Assembly: GCA_002471225.1 (NCBI GenBank)
Contig: DKPO01000008.1
Coordinates: 1-64,000 of the forward strand
DNA length: 64,000 nucleotides
Direction: 5' to 3'
Source: Porphyromonadaceae bacterium UBA7332
Lineage (GTDB): Bacteria; Bacteroidota; Bacteroidia; Bacteroidales; UBA7332
Of the stretch, positions 45,545 to 53,417 are shown in pieces. The position numbers were made by a program, and so were the translations under genes. Each line of letters opens with the position of its first letter. Position 1 is the first letter of the stretch. The notes beneath the pieces were generated by a model. That model made no database searches, was not told the origin of the DNA, and saw only the letters and a list, made by a program, of their open reading frames with translations.

Positions 45545-47080
45545 TTAGAATCCTTTTTTGATTTGTTTGAACATGATACCTAATTCTGCAATCAGTAATG
45601 TAGTAAATAATATACAGAATAAAGTAAATGTTAGCTTAACAGACGAAGCTGATACATCAGACATTGCAGCAAAAGTTGGCATAATGCTTTCGATGATCCA
45701 AGGCTGGCGTCCGACTTCAGCTGTAACCCATCCGGCTTCAGCGACAGCATATGCCATAGGAACTGCAGCAATACAAATCCATAAGAACCATCTGAATTTC
45801 TCCATTTTATCTTTTCTGTTTAATAACCATGTTATAATAAAGAGAAGTAATAGAGCCGAACCACAAATAACCATTACACGGAACGCATAGAATACTAATG
45901 GAACCGGAGGGACTAATTGTTGTTCATCCTGTATGTAGCCATAGCCGAAATACGCATAGTTGTCTTTAATGATTTGATGATATTCGGCTGCTTTAGCATC
46001 ATCTTTGTCTGCTTTAGCCTGTTTAAAGCCTTTTAGTGCTTCGACAGCAGCTTGACCTTTTTCCATTTTTTGACTTGCAGATAAAGCGATTGTTCCATCC
46101 TCAAGCTGGAATCCTCCATTTAAAAGATCATCAACTCCGGGAACAAATGCTTCAGAGCGTCTGTATGCAAGAAGAGATAATAAATCCGGAATTTCTAGTT
46201 TGAATAAAAATGGATCGATACTATCCTTAGCTCTGGTTTTTTCAGGATTCAAGATTCCAAATGCAACAAGTCCTTGGTGGTCACTTCCTACATACAATCC
46301 TTCCATCGCAGCAAGTTTCATCGGTTGTTTTTGAGCTACCTGATATGCAGAACCGTCACCGGTAACAAGAGCAAGAACCATTGCTATAATACCGAATGGA
46401 GCAGCGATTGAAATACTTTTTTTCGACATGACGATCGAGCGCTTTTTCAATAGGAACCAAGCGCTGATACCTATTACGAAAGTTGATCCAACAACCCATC
46501 CTGATAAAACAGTATGGAAAAATTTATTTACAGCAACCGGCGATGTGATAATTTCTTTAAAAGCTTCAATAGAAACCATCTCATTTCTGACTGTATCCGG
46601 ATTGAATTCCATGCCTACAGGATATTGCATCCAGGCATTAGCAACCAGGATCCATAGAGCTGAAAGGGTCGCGCCGACAACTGTTAACCAGGTCGATGCA
46701 AGGTGAAAACCTTTGCTTACTTTGTTCCATCCGAAGAACATTACTGCAATAAAGGTTGATTCCATAAAGAATGCCATAATACCTTCAATCGCAAGTGGCG
46801 CTCCGAATATGTCACCCACAAACCAACTATAATTAGACCAGTTGGTACCAAATTGAAATTCTAAGATAAGTCCTGTAGCAACACCGATAGCAAAGTTTAT
46901 TCCGAAAAGCTTCATCCAAAACTTTGTAATTGTTTTCCATTCTTCTTTACCGGTGCGATAGTACATTGTTTCCATGATAGAGACTATGACGCCTAAACCT
47001 AATGTTAATGGCACAAATAGCCAGTGATACATTGCGGTTAGTGCAAATTGGGCTCTGGCCCATAATACTGCTTCTTCCAT
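45545..47080 (-). CDS. cydA: Cytochrome bd ubiquinol oxidase subunit I
   Basis: The 511-residue product shows the CydA signature. His19 in ALTAMYHWLF corresponds to the low-spin haem ligand position of the E. coli enzyme, and GYIQDEQQLVPPVP-like and FYAFRVMVICG stretches mark the later helices. The Q-loop region around residues 240-330 contains GDGSAYQVAQKQPMKLAAMEG. It catalyses quinol oxidation and oxygen reduction without proton pumping. It is preceded by the DUF4492 gene and followed by cydB. Confidence 0.95.
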   Translation of the reverse strand: MEEAVLWARAQFALTAMYHWLFVPLTLGLGVIVSIMETMYYRTGKEEWKTITKFWMKLFGINFAIGVATGLILEFQFGTNWSNYSWFVGDIFGAPLAIEGIMAFFMESTFIAVMFFGWNKVSKGFHLASTWLTVVGATLSALWILVANAWMQYPVGMEFNPDTVRNEMVSIEAFKEIITSPVAVNKFFHTVLSGWVVGSTFVIGISAWFLLKKRSIVMSKKSISIAAPFGIIAMVLALVTGDGSAYQVAQKQPMKLAAMEGLYVGSDHQGLVAFGILNPEKTRAKDSIDPFLFKLEIPDLLSLLAYRRSEAFVPGVDDLLNGGFQLEDGTIALSASQKMEKGQAAVEALKGFKQAKADKDDAKAAEYHQIIKDNYAYFGYGYIQDEQQLVPPVPLVFYAFRVMVICGSALLLLFIITWLLNRKDKMEKFRWFLWICIAAVPMAYAVAEAGWVTAEVGRQPWIIESIMPTFAAMSDVSASSVKLTFTLFCILFTTLLIAELGIMFKQIKKGF

Positions 47081-47116
47081 ATTCTTATTGTTTGTTAAAT
47101 AGTTTAGAGTGTTGAT

Positions 47117-47368
47117 TTATTTGCTTTTTTCTATTAATTGTGTTCCAACATATTCTGATTTTTCTTTTTCTGTGTCAAATTGAGAATTAAGAAAGTTAGG
47201 AAAGAAAAAGATCTTTAAGATCCCAAACATTATGGCTAACTTGATAATAATAATGAGCCAAAGAGTTTTTCCTAAAGTCATTCCTTTAAATCCTTCATAA
47301 TAAAAAAGAAAGATTCGCGTAAATATGTTTTTACGTCCGTTTTCTTTTGTTGATATATTCGTATCCAT
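47117..47368 (-). CDS. DUF4492 small membrane protein of the cytochrome bd operon
   Basis: The 83-residue product has one hydrophobic segment (about residues 38-56) and the family pattern IFTRIFLFYYEGFKGMTLGKTLWLIIIIK, which I recognise from the Bacteroidetes DUF4492 family that commonly precedes cydA. It starts the operon DUF4492-cydA-cydB. A role in assembly or stability of the oxidase, analogous to CydX in proteobacteria, is plausible but unproven. Confidence 0.8.
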   Translation of the reverse strand: MDTNISTKENGRKNIFTRIFLFYYEGFKGMTLGKTLWLIIIIKLAIMFGILKIFFFPNFLNSQFDTEKEKSEYVGTQLIEKSK

Positions 47369-47538
47369 TATAAGTATTGTATTTATTCTAAATTTGAAAG
47401 CTAAATAATAGAATTGTTTTCACACCTGCAACTATTGCCTCGATTTTATATCTTTTTTTTGATTTTGATTTCAGATATTGTAAATCAAAAACATTTACTA
47501 CTTTTACATGCAGTTACATAATATAAACATTTAATTCT

Positions 47539-47916
47539 ATGAGTTGTTTAGGAAATGTCATATGGATTTTATTCGGAGGCTTTGCAATAGCTTTAGAATA
47601 TATGGTTTCGGGTTTTCTGATGTGTTGTACTATCATTGGGATACCTTTTGGAATTCAGGCTTTTAAAATGGGTATATTTGCATTAATGCCATTCGGTCAG
47701 GAGGTTGTCGTAGATCATGCTTCTACGGGATGCCTGTCTGCAATTATGAATATCCTTTGGTTTTTTATAGGAGGTGTCTGGATTGCATTGACACATTTAT
47801 TGCTGGGTATTCTTTTCTGTATAACGATTATTGGTTTTCCTTTTGGTATTCAGCATTTTAAATTGATGGGGTTAGCTTTGACTCCTTTTGGAAGATCTGT
47901 ACAGCCAATCCCCTGA
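47539..47916 (+). CDS. YccF family inner-membrane protein
   Basis: The 125-residue product has four hydrophobic segments arranged as two similar halves: GNVIWILFGGFAIALEYMVSG with CTIIGIPFGIQAFKMG, then NILWFFIGGVWIALTHLLLG with ITIIGFPFGIQHFKLMG. This duplicated GIPFGIQ pattern is characteristic of YccF-type proteins, whose function is unknown. The gene is divergent from the cyd operon and lies before the ribosomal protein operon. Confidence 0.85.
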   Translation: MSCLGNVIWILFGGFAIALEYMVSGFLMCCTIIGIPFGIQAFKMGIFALMPFGQEVVVDHASTGCLSAIMNILWFFIGGVWIALTHLLLGILFCITIIGFPFGIQHFKLMGLALTPFGRSVQPIP

Positions 47917-47949
47917 ATTACGTGTCTATTAGAGATTTTTTCAATGAAA

Positions 47950-47981
47950 TTTGGTGGTGTCAAAATTAATACTTATATTTG
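47950..47981 (+). promoter_or_regulatory. Promoter of the rpsF-rpsR-rplI operon
   Basis: TTTG at 47950-47953 and TATATTTG at 47974-47981 are exactly 20 bases apart. Both boxes match the Bacteroidetes sigma-ABfr consensus perfectly. It is the clearest promoter in the window, 40 bases before the rpsF ATG. Confidence 0.85.
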
Positions 47982-48021
47982 CACCGCAAAAATGTGAAAC
48001 TTAATAAGTAAAATTAAAGTT

Positions 48022-48360
48022 ATGAATCATTACGAAACCGTTTTCATTTTAACTCCCGTTTTATCTGATGTTCAGATGAAGGAAGCGGTAGAAAAATTTG
48101 TTGACCTTCTAAAAGCAGAAGGTGCGGAAATCATCAATGAAGAGATGTGGGGCTTGAAAAAGCTAGCTTATCCTATCCAAAAGAAATCTACAGGTTTCTA
48201 TAACTTGGTTGAATTCAAAGCTAATCCAGAAGTAGTTGCGAAAATCGAATTGCAATATCGTCGTGACGAGCGCGTTATTCGTTTCTTGACTTTCAAAATG
48301 GATAAATTTGCTGCTGAATATGCTGCAAAAAGAAAATCAGTTAAATCAACTAAAGCTTAA
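48022..48360 (+). CDS. rpsF: Ribosomal protein bS6
   Basis: The 112-residue product starts MNHYETVFILTPVLS and contains WGLKKLAYPIQKKSTGFYNLVEF and RRDERVIRFLTFKM, all typical of bS6 of the 30S subunit. It heads the operon with rpsR and rplI. No Shine-Dalgarno motif precedes its ATG, which is normal for the phylum and contrasts with the next two genes. Confidence 0.97.
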   Translation: MNHYETVFILTPVLSDVQMKEAVEKFVDLLKAEGAEIINEEMWGLKKLAYPIQKKSTGFYNLVEFKANPEVVAKIELQYRRDERVIRFLTFKMDKFAAEYAAKRKSVKSTKA

Positions 48361-48363
48361 TTT

Positions 48364-48370
48364 AAGGAGG
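48364..48370 (+). promoter_or_regulatory. Strong Shine-Dalgarno before rpsR
   Basis: AAGGAGG ends 8 bases before the rpsR ATG at 48379. Such perfect sites are rare in Bacteroidetes, whose ribosomes sequester the anti-Shine-Dalgarno with the help of bS21, bS18 and bS6. Confidence 0.85.
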
Positions 48371-48378
48371 AATAAGTC

Positions 48379-48645
48379 ATGGCACAAAATGCTGAAATTA
48401 GATATCTTACACCACCGACAGTAGACGTTAAAAAGAAAAAATATTGTCGCTTCAAAAAAAGTGGTATCCGTTACATCGATTACAAAGATGCTGAGTTCTT
48501 GAAAAAATTCTTGAACGAGCAAGGTAAAATCCTTCCTCGTCGTATCACAGGTACTTCTTTGAAGTTCCAACGCAGAATCGCTCAAGCTGTGAAAAGAGCT
48601 CGTCATTTGGCGTTGCTTCCATACGTAACTGATATGATGAAATAA
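48379..48645 (+). CDS. rpsR: Ribosomal protein bS18
   Basis: The 88-residue product contains CRFKKSGIRYIDYKD and LKFQRRIAQAVKRARHLALLPYV, the bS18 signature. It binds next to bS6 on the 30S platform. The preceding AAGGAGG and the order rpsF-rpsR-rplI are notable because bS18 and bS6 take part in holding the 16S 3' end in this phylum, so translation of this gene may be feedback controlled. Confidence 0.96.
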   Translation: MAQNAEIRYLTPPTVDVKKKKYCRFKKSGIRYIDYKDAEFLKKFLNEQGKILPRRITGTSLKFQRRIAQAVKRARHLALLPYVTDMMK

Positions 48646-48652
48646 TTAACAG

Positions 48653-48660
48653 AAGGAGGA
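48653..48660 (+). promoter_or_regulatory. Strong Shine-Dalgarno before rplI
   Basis: AAGGAGGA ends 8 bases before the rplI ATG at 48669. It repeats the strong site found before rpsR and differs from other genes of the window. Confidence 0.8.
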
Positions 48661-48668
48661 AATTTACT

Positions 48669-49112
48669 ATGCAAGTTATTTTAAGAGAAGATATTTTCAA
48701 TTTAGGATTTAAAGATGAGGTTGTAACAGTTAAACCTGGTTATGGCCGTAACTATCTAATCCCACAAGGAAAAGCTATTATGGCGACTCCTTCTGCTATT
48801 AAAATGTTGGAAGAAAACCTTCGTCAACGTGCACACAAACTTGAGAAAATCAAAGCTGATGCTCAAGCTGTTGCTGCTAAATTGGAAGGTGTTTCTTTGA
48901 CTATCGGAGCTAAAGCTAGTGCTGCTGGCAAAATTTTTGGTTCTGTAACAAACATCCAAGTTGCTGAAGAATTAGCTAAACAAGGTATCGAAATTGATAG
49001 AAAATCTATCTATATTAAAGATGCAGTTAAAGAGCTTGGTTCTTATAAAGCAATCGCTCGCCTTCACAAAGAAGTTTCTGTAGAAATTCCTTTCGAAGTT
49101 GTTGCTGAGTAA
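48669..49112 (+). CDS. rplI: Ribosomal protein bL9
   Basis: The 147-residue product begins MQVILREDIFNLGFKDEVV and has GYGRNYLIPQGKA, the N-terminal 23S rRNA-binding domain, a long connecting helix (about residues 40-75) and a C-terminal domain with GSVTNIQVAEEL. It is a 50S protein. It ends the rpsF operon and is followed by a strong terminator. Confidence 0.96.
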   Translation: MQVILREDIFNLGFKDEVVTVKPGYGRNYLIPQGKAIMATPSAIKMLEENLRQRAHKLEKIKADAQAVAAKLEGVSLTIGAKASAAGKIFGSVTNIQVAEELAKQGIEIDRKSIYIKDAVKELGSYKAIARLHKEVSVEIPFEVVAE

Positions 49113-49131
49113 TTCTTGAATTACACAATAT

Positions 49132-49159
49132 AAAAGGCACCTTTTAAGGTGCCTTTTTT
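49132..49159 (+). terminator. Intrinsic terminator of the rpsF operon
   Basis: AAAAGGCACC and GGTGCCTTTTTT pair around a short TTTTAA loop, with a run of six T. It begins 20 bases after the rplI stop. Confidence 0.9.
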
Positions 49160-49514
49160 GTATATATATAGGTCATTGATTCATCAGACCCTCTTATTAA
49201 AACTTAGCTCCATGTGTCATTGGGATTAGTGGATAAACACACTTACTATTTATTTAAAATTTCATCTTTGCTTCATGAAAACTGCAAATATTCTAAGCGC
49301 TTCCCTGAATGTCTAATCAATAAAAACTATACTCGTACAAAGTGAATTTTTTATTTATTCTTAATTCCCAATTGCAATTGCCATGTGAATTGAAATAATG
49401 TAATTGTTTTATTTATAGTTGCTTATCCCTGTTTTATTCATGCTATTGCAATATGGCAATTGAAAAACGAAATAATAAGGAAGAGAAATTAAAGGAGCAA
49501 ATAAGATAAAACCA

Positions 49515-49629
49515 GGTGACAATTGATGTTGATTGGTGACAATTGGGTGACAATTGAAAATAGGCCAATTGTCACACGTAGTTTTCTGATGTATAGTTGA
49601 TTATCTCCCGGTGTCAATTGTGACAATTC
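49515..49629. repeat. GTGACAATTG repeats
   Basis: GGTGACAATTG occurs directly at 49515-49525, 49535-49545 and 49546-49556. An inverted copy CAATTGTCAC lies at 49566-49575, and a back-to-back pair is at about 49613-49629. The spacings are about 20, 11 and 20 bases. Confidence 0.8.
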
Positions 49630-49674
49630 AAAATACAAAACTTCAGGTAGAAGTTATAGGCATATCTCTGAAAA

Positions 49675-49726
49675 GATATGCCGTTTCTTTTTAGAGATAT
49701 ACCGTTAGTTTAGAAAGATATACCGT
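49675..49726 (+). repeat. Three 21-bp-spaced GATATRCCGT iterons
   Basis: GATATGCCGT at 49675-49684, GATATACCGT at 49696-49705 and GATATACCGT at 49717-49726 repeat with an exact 21-base period, i.e. two helical turns. An inverted partial copy, CATATC, lies just before the first. Confidence 0.8.
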
Positions 49727-49786
49727 ATCTTTTTCAAATAATACTGACGTATTTGCCCTGGAAAACAAAGGTATTTAGAAAATAAA

Positions 49787-49842
49787 ACAAACGCATTTGG
49801 AGATAATGAAATGCGTTTGTTCTCTCCGTCAAATGCGTTCGT
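49787..49842. repeat. AAATGCGTTTGT inverted repeat with third copy
   Basis: ACAAACGCATTT (49787-49798) and AAATGCGTTTGT (49809-49820) form a 12-base inverted repeat with a 10-base loop. A further copy with one change, AAATGCGTTCGT, lies at 49831-49842. Confidence 0.75.
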
Positions 49843-49894
49843 TTTTCAATAGATCTGATCTTTTCAGATTTAGATACGTACCAACCGTTACGCT

Positions 49895-49957
49895 GCTACG
49901 TATTAAAAAATATTTACATACGTATGTAAAATAATTTTGCTACGTATTAAAAATCAG
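49895..49957 (-). repeat. Dispersed TACGTA-type repeat, copy B, with palindrome
   Basis: GCTACGTATTAAAAA occurs at 49895-49909 and 49939-49953, flanking the perfect palindrome TTTACATACGTATGTAAA at 49913-49930. The minus strand of 49905-49925 is identical over 21 bases to 27434-27454 and shares the flanking 32 bases in register with copy A. Confidence 0.7.
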
Positions 49958-50221
49958 GTTTATAAGACATTTTGCAGATGAGTAATAACTCAAATTTTTG
50001 CGCAGACTTCCTATGTTATACTCTTTACATAAAGCTCTGCCAACTGAGGATATCAGCTACCTTCAATAAACGTTAGATGGAATATAATACAATGCGGTTA
50101 TTTGTGATATTTCTATAATAAGCAGGGGGTATATAATTATAGATTTTGAATAAACGAATTTAATTATTATTATTGTCCTTATATTTGTTATTTTACCACA
50201 TAAACACAATTTAATTATCGA

Positions 50222-51418
50222 ATGAATAAGTATCTTTTGTGCACAGTAATAGCATGTTATTTTAGTCTTTTCTTATCTTGTAATGAATCAACTGTTTACG
50301 AATACGATTTAGAGGAAGAAGTATTACCTTACGTTGATCGAGTTATTTATGGTGAATTACCAGCTCACTCTAAGGATTCTATTCTAAATCCTGATGAATC
50401 GAATTCAATTGTAATTAATCGGGCGTTGAGATCTTTTCGTTTAAAAGAATTATTGCAATTAGGTATAAACTCAGCCGGTGATTCAATCTTTCTTCGCAGT
50501 TATTCTGCCAAACCTGTTACAGAGATAGATATTCATATTTATATACCCGAGATTAAAGATCGGATATTGATCGGATATATAGATTCTATACCTGCTTTTG
50601 GTGAGATAAAGTTTAAGCCAGCCTTTTTAATGCAAGAAACTATCTATAAAGGGCAAAATCATCATATGGTTCGTATAAAACGAGATCGTCTGACTGATGA
50701 TATGTTATTATCGATGAATAGCGAGTGTCAACACTATAAAATGTTGAAGGAAATTAAAACTGACTGGAGTTTAGGTTTTTCTAATTTTAGTTGGGATCCG
50801 GCTAATCCTCAGTCCGGGAACTGGAGAGAGTTGAATGCTATGGTTGCCCGCGAATGGATCGTTATAACAACAAATATTGGCTATATGCTTTCGTCGTCAG
50901 AATATAAGGAAGTGATTGATAATTTTGCAACGATATTTGGTGCAGATCTCCGTGGGAATAATAAGGAGCCTTTTTCTAAAAAGCAGTATGATGATTTTGT
51001 TCAGAACTGTTTCAAGCCGAAAAACTTTAATTTAGGTAGAACTGCTAATGTTGGTGGACTTGGTGGCGGAGCTACATGGGGTGTTTCGGATTGGAATTTT
51101 TATGGTCATTATGCCTCCTATAGTGGATGGGAAGCAATTACACATGAATTAGGTCATTGTTATGGATATAGTCATGATAGTAATTTAACTTATCCAAATC
51201 CTTCAGGTGTAAGTTGGGCAAATTGCATATCACAACTGCATGTATACATGTGTAAGCAAGGTCGTCTCCCATATGAAAGCCGTGAAATTTTAGGTACTCA
51301 TCATTCAAAATATGATGCATATCGGGGTTTTGTTTGCTCTCCTCAATATATGAATGATCAAAAAACAGAGCAATTATATCAAACAAGTAAAGTCACATTG
51401 TATTTTAATAATAAATAA
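50222..51418 (+). CDS. Lipoprotein with metzincin-type zinc motif
   Basis: The 398-residue product has a lipoprotein signal with SLFLSC and Cys20. Residues 308-318 read HELGHCYGYSH, an exact HExxHxxGxxH metzincin zinc-binding motif, with a Met downstream in LHVYMCKQG at about 341 that could form the Met-turn. The rest is not a family I recognise. It is likely a surface or periplasmic metallopeptidase. It is followed 9 bases later by a beta-propeller-like lipoprotein, and the pair is preceded by a long non-coding region. Confidence 0.7.
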   Translation: MNKYLLCTVIACYFSLFLSCNESTVYEYDLEEEVLPYVDRVIYGELPAHSKDSILNPDESNSIVINRALRSFRLKELLQLGINSAGDSIFLRSYSAKPVTEIDIHIYIPEIKDRILIGYIDSIPAFGEIKFKPAFLMQETIYKGQNHHMVRIKRDRLTDDMLLSMNSECQHYKMLKEIKTDWSLGFSNFSWDPANPQSGNWRELNAMVAREWIVITTNIGYMLSSSEYKEVIDNFATIFGADLRGNNKEPFSKKQYDDFVQNCFKPKNFNLGRTANVGGLGGGATWGVSDWNFYGHYASYSGWEAITHELGHCYGYSHDSNLTYPNPSGVSWANCISQLHVYMCKQGRLPYESREILGTHHSKYDAYRGFVCSPQYMNDQKTEQLYQTSKVTLYFNNK

Positions 51419-51427
51419 GTACAGAAT

Positions 51428-52468
51428 ATGCTGAAAAATATATTTATTACACTGTTGTTTGTCTCTTTATTAGTGAACATATCTTGTTCAGAGCAGTCTG
51501 TAATTCGAGTTGAAATACCACGTTACGACTCTACAATAGTATATACACATTCTCTTGAGGAGGTTTTCCAGTTGCCTAAACCTACCCAGGACAAAGCATT
51601 TAGTCCTTATGCATTATGTGTTTATAAAGATAGATTATATATTGGGGATCGTGCGACTAAAACTGTATATGAATATGACTTATTGGCTAGAGAGTATGTG
51701 ACAAATTATACACATAACGAGCGTACAGATCCATTATCAATATCGGTGAATGATGAGCATGTTTATATAGCATGTGGAGATTATCGTGAAGTTCAGATTT
51801 TTGATCGTGCTTCCGGACGTTATCTGACACGTTTGGGTACAGGGGTATGGTCAGGTGCTGTTTCTTTTGCAACATCTCTTGCACAATCAGAAGATTATAT
51901 TTTTGTAAGAGATTCGAAAGTAGGTGTCCGCGTTTTTGATAAAAAAGCAATAAACTTTACAGCTGTAAATAATAATAGCTTTTTCCTGAATCTCGATATT
52001 GATGATTTATATACACCGGGTAACTATCCGGCAAATCCATATGATATGGAAGTCCTTGGCGATTCGTTATATGTGAATGATATATCCTCTGCAAGAACAT
52101 ATGTGTACTCCATGAATAATATAAAATCAAAAATAACAAGTTATACAAAGAAAGTACAATACGATAAGAATACTCAAAATGGAATTGCTTATGTAATGGG
52201 TATGGAAACTTCAGAAGATGAAACATCCACGTTATTATTTTTACGATTAAATGGTGCAAATACACTAGGATTTTATTCACGAAAAGATTTAACTGAATTT
52301 AATTGGAGTAATCCGGATTTGAGTATAAATAAATCTGGTTTTGATAATATATCACCTACAGGAAGTGTAGTTTTACTTAAAGATGAGATTGTTTATCCTG
52401 TGAGAGATAGAATTTCAATTCATTCAATTCGAAAGGATTCTATTATTATTTTATCTCCTCAAAAATAA
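51428..52468 (+). CDS. Beta-propeller-like lipoprotein of unknown function
   Basis: The 346-residue product has the lipobox NISC with Cys20. The body consists of repeated blade-like segments: ALCVYKDRLYIGDRATKTVYEYD, SISVNDEHVYIACGDYREVQIFD, SYDMEVLGDSLYVND-like and others, which suggests a six- or seven-bladed NHL-type propeller. It is encoded 9 bases after the metzincin-motif lipoprotein and ends at a strong terminator, so the two form a bicistronic unit and may act together. No catalytic residues stand out. Confidence 0.65.
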   Translation: MLKNIFITLLFVSLLVNISCSEQSVIRVEIPRYDSTIVYTHSLEEVFQLPKPTQDKAFSPYALCVYKDRLYIGDRATKTVYEYDLLAREYVTNYTHNERTDPLSISVNDEHVYIACGDYREVQIFDRASGRYLTRLGTGVWSGAVSFATSLAQSEDYIFVRDSKVGVRVFDKKAINFTAVNNNSFFLNLDIDDLYTPGNYPANPYDMEVLGDSLYVNDISSARTYVYSMNNIKSKITSYTKKVQYDKNTQNGIAYVMGMETSEDETSTLLFLRLNGANTLGFYSRKDLTEFNWSNPDLSINKSGFDNISPTGSVVLLKDEIVYPVRDRISIHSIRKDSIIILSPQK

Positions 52469-52485
52469 TTTTATTGTTACCATAT

Positions 52486-52519
52486 AAAAAAGGAAGAACA
52501 TGAGTTCTTCCTTTTTTTT
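52486..52519 (+). terminator. Intrinsic terminator after the lipoprotein pair
   Basis: AAAAAAGGAAGAAC and GTTCTTCCTTTTTTT pair around the loop ATGA, 17 bases after the stop codon of the propeller lipoprotein. Confidence 0.85.
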
Positions 52520-52651
52520 AATTTGTAAAGTGCTGTTTACCAGATATGTTGTTTGCTTGTGATAATTTGTTTATCGCCTTGTATAGGTTTTGTCAATCCT
52601 GCTATAGATACATACAATTGAAAAGTTAGATATAAAGAGTTGAAGTTGCAA

Positions 52652-52659
52652 TACTTTTG
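52652..52659 (+). promoter_or_regulatory. Putative -7 box of ahpC
   Basis: TACTTTTG fits TAnnTTTG and lies 75 bases before the ahpC ATG. The expected -33 TTTG is not present, as is common for activator-dependent promoters. OxyR control is known for ahpCF in Bacteroides, but I see no convincing OxyR site. Confidence 0.45.
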
Positions 52660-52733
52660 TATCAGAAACAAAGGAGATGTGTTTCGAAGAAGATATAACA
52701 AACAAATTATTTAAAACTTAAAGATATACTATT

Positions 52734-53297
52734 ATGTCACAAATTGGAAAAGAAATCGTAGATTTTAATGTACAAGCATTTGTAAACAACGAGTTTAAAT
52801 CTGTTTCAAAAGCAGATGTGTTAGGTAAATGGTCAATTTTCTTCTTCTATCCGGCGGACTTTACATTTGTTTGTCCTACAGAGTTAGAAGATTTAGCAAA
52901 TAAGTATGCAGATTTTAAAGCTGCTGGCTGTGAAGTTTATTCAGTTTCATGTGATACACATTTTGTACACAAAGCATGGCATGATACATCTTCAGCAATC
53001 AAAAAAATCCAATATCCGATGTTGGCAGACCCAACAGCTGTATTAGCTCGTGGATTTGATGTAATGATTGAAGAGGTCGGTTTGGCTGAACGTGGTACAT
53101 TTATTGTGAATCCGGAAGGTAAAATCGTTTCGTATGAAGTTGTAGCAGGTAATATCGGTCGTAATGCTGATGAATTATTCAATCGTCTTCAGGCGCTTCA
53201 GTTTGTAGCTAGCCATGATGGTGAAGTTTGTCCTGCAAAATGGAAACAAGGGGCAGAAACTCTTAAGCCAAGTATTGATCTTGTAGGTAAAATCTAA
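52734..53297 (+). CDS. ahpC: Alkyl hydroperoxide reductase subunit C (peroxiredoxin)
   Basis: The 187-residue product is a typical 2-Cys peroxiredoxin: peroxidatic Cys47 in FVCPTELED and resolving Cys166 in GEVCPAKW. It reduces hydrogen peroxide and organic hydroperoxides and is recycled by AhpF, encoded next. The conserved FFFYPADFTFVCPTE stretch is intact. It is the main peroxide scavenger expected in an anaerobe, and the length equals the family norm. Confidence 0.96.
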   Translation: MSQIGKEIVDFNVQAFVNNEFKSVSKADVLGKWSIFFFYPADFTFVCPTELEDLANKYADFKAAGCEVYSVSCDTHFVHKAWHDTSSAIKKIQYPMLADPTAVLARGFDVMIEEVGLAERGTFIVNPEGKIVSYEVVAGNIGRNADELFNRLQALQFVASHDGEVCPAKWKQGAETLKPSIDLVGKI

Positions 53298-53309
53298 TTT
53301 TAAGATCTT

Positions 53310-53347
53310 AAGCTGTCCATACACCGATATCTCTGTATGGGCAGCTT
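53310..53347 (+). terminator. Attenuator-like hairpin between ahpC and ahpF
   Basis: AAGCTGTCCATAC and GTATGGGCAGCTT pair over 13 positions with one G-U, followed by TATTCTTT. It may reduce ahpF transcription relative to ahpC. The hairpin lies within the region that would be translated if the open frame started at 53337, which supports the ahpF start at 53418. Confidence 0.6.
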
Positions 53348-53417
53348 TATTCTTTACACAGAGTTTTTTATAGAGCCTTTATTAATCAATCAATTCACGA
53401 TAAAACAGACCAATTAT

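Larger units (their letters stand above)
49113..50221. other. 1.1-kb non-coding region with multiple short repeat families
   Basis: No credible gene was found on either strand of this AT-rich stretch, apart from the rplI terminator at its start. Between about 49515 and 49957 it carries five groups of short repeats: GGTGACAATTG, GATATRCCGT, AAATGCGTTTGT, GCTACGTATTAAAAA and a TTTACATACGTATGTAAA palindrome. The ends of the stretch look like ordinary spacer. Confidence 0.7.

Noticed and set aside
49515..49629. CRISPR-like array from the GTGACAATTG repeats
   Set aside because: Repeats are too short, spacing is irregular, orientations are mixed and there are no spacers or cas genes.
53337..53417. 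N-terminal extension of AhpF from the ATG at 53337
   Set aside because: The extra 27 residues are unlike the family and would be translated through the ahpC-ahpF hairpin; the ATG at 53418 gives the normal start.
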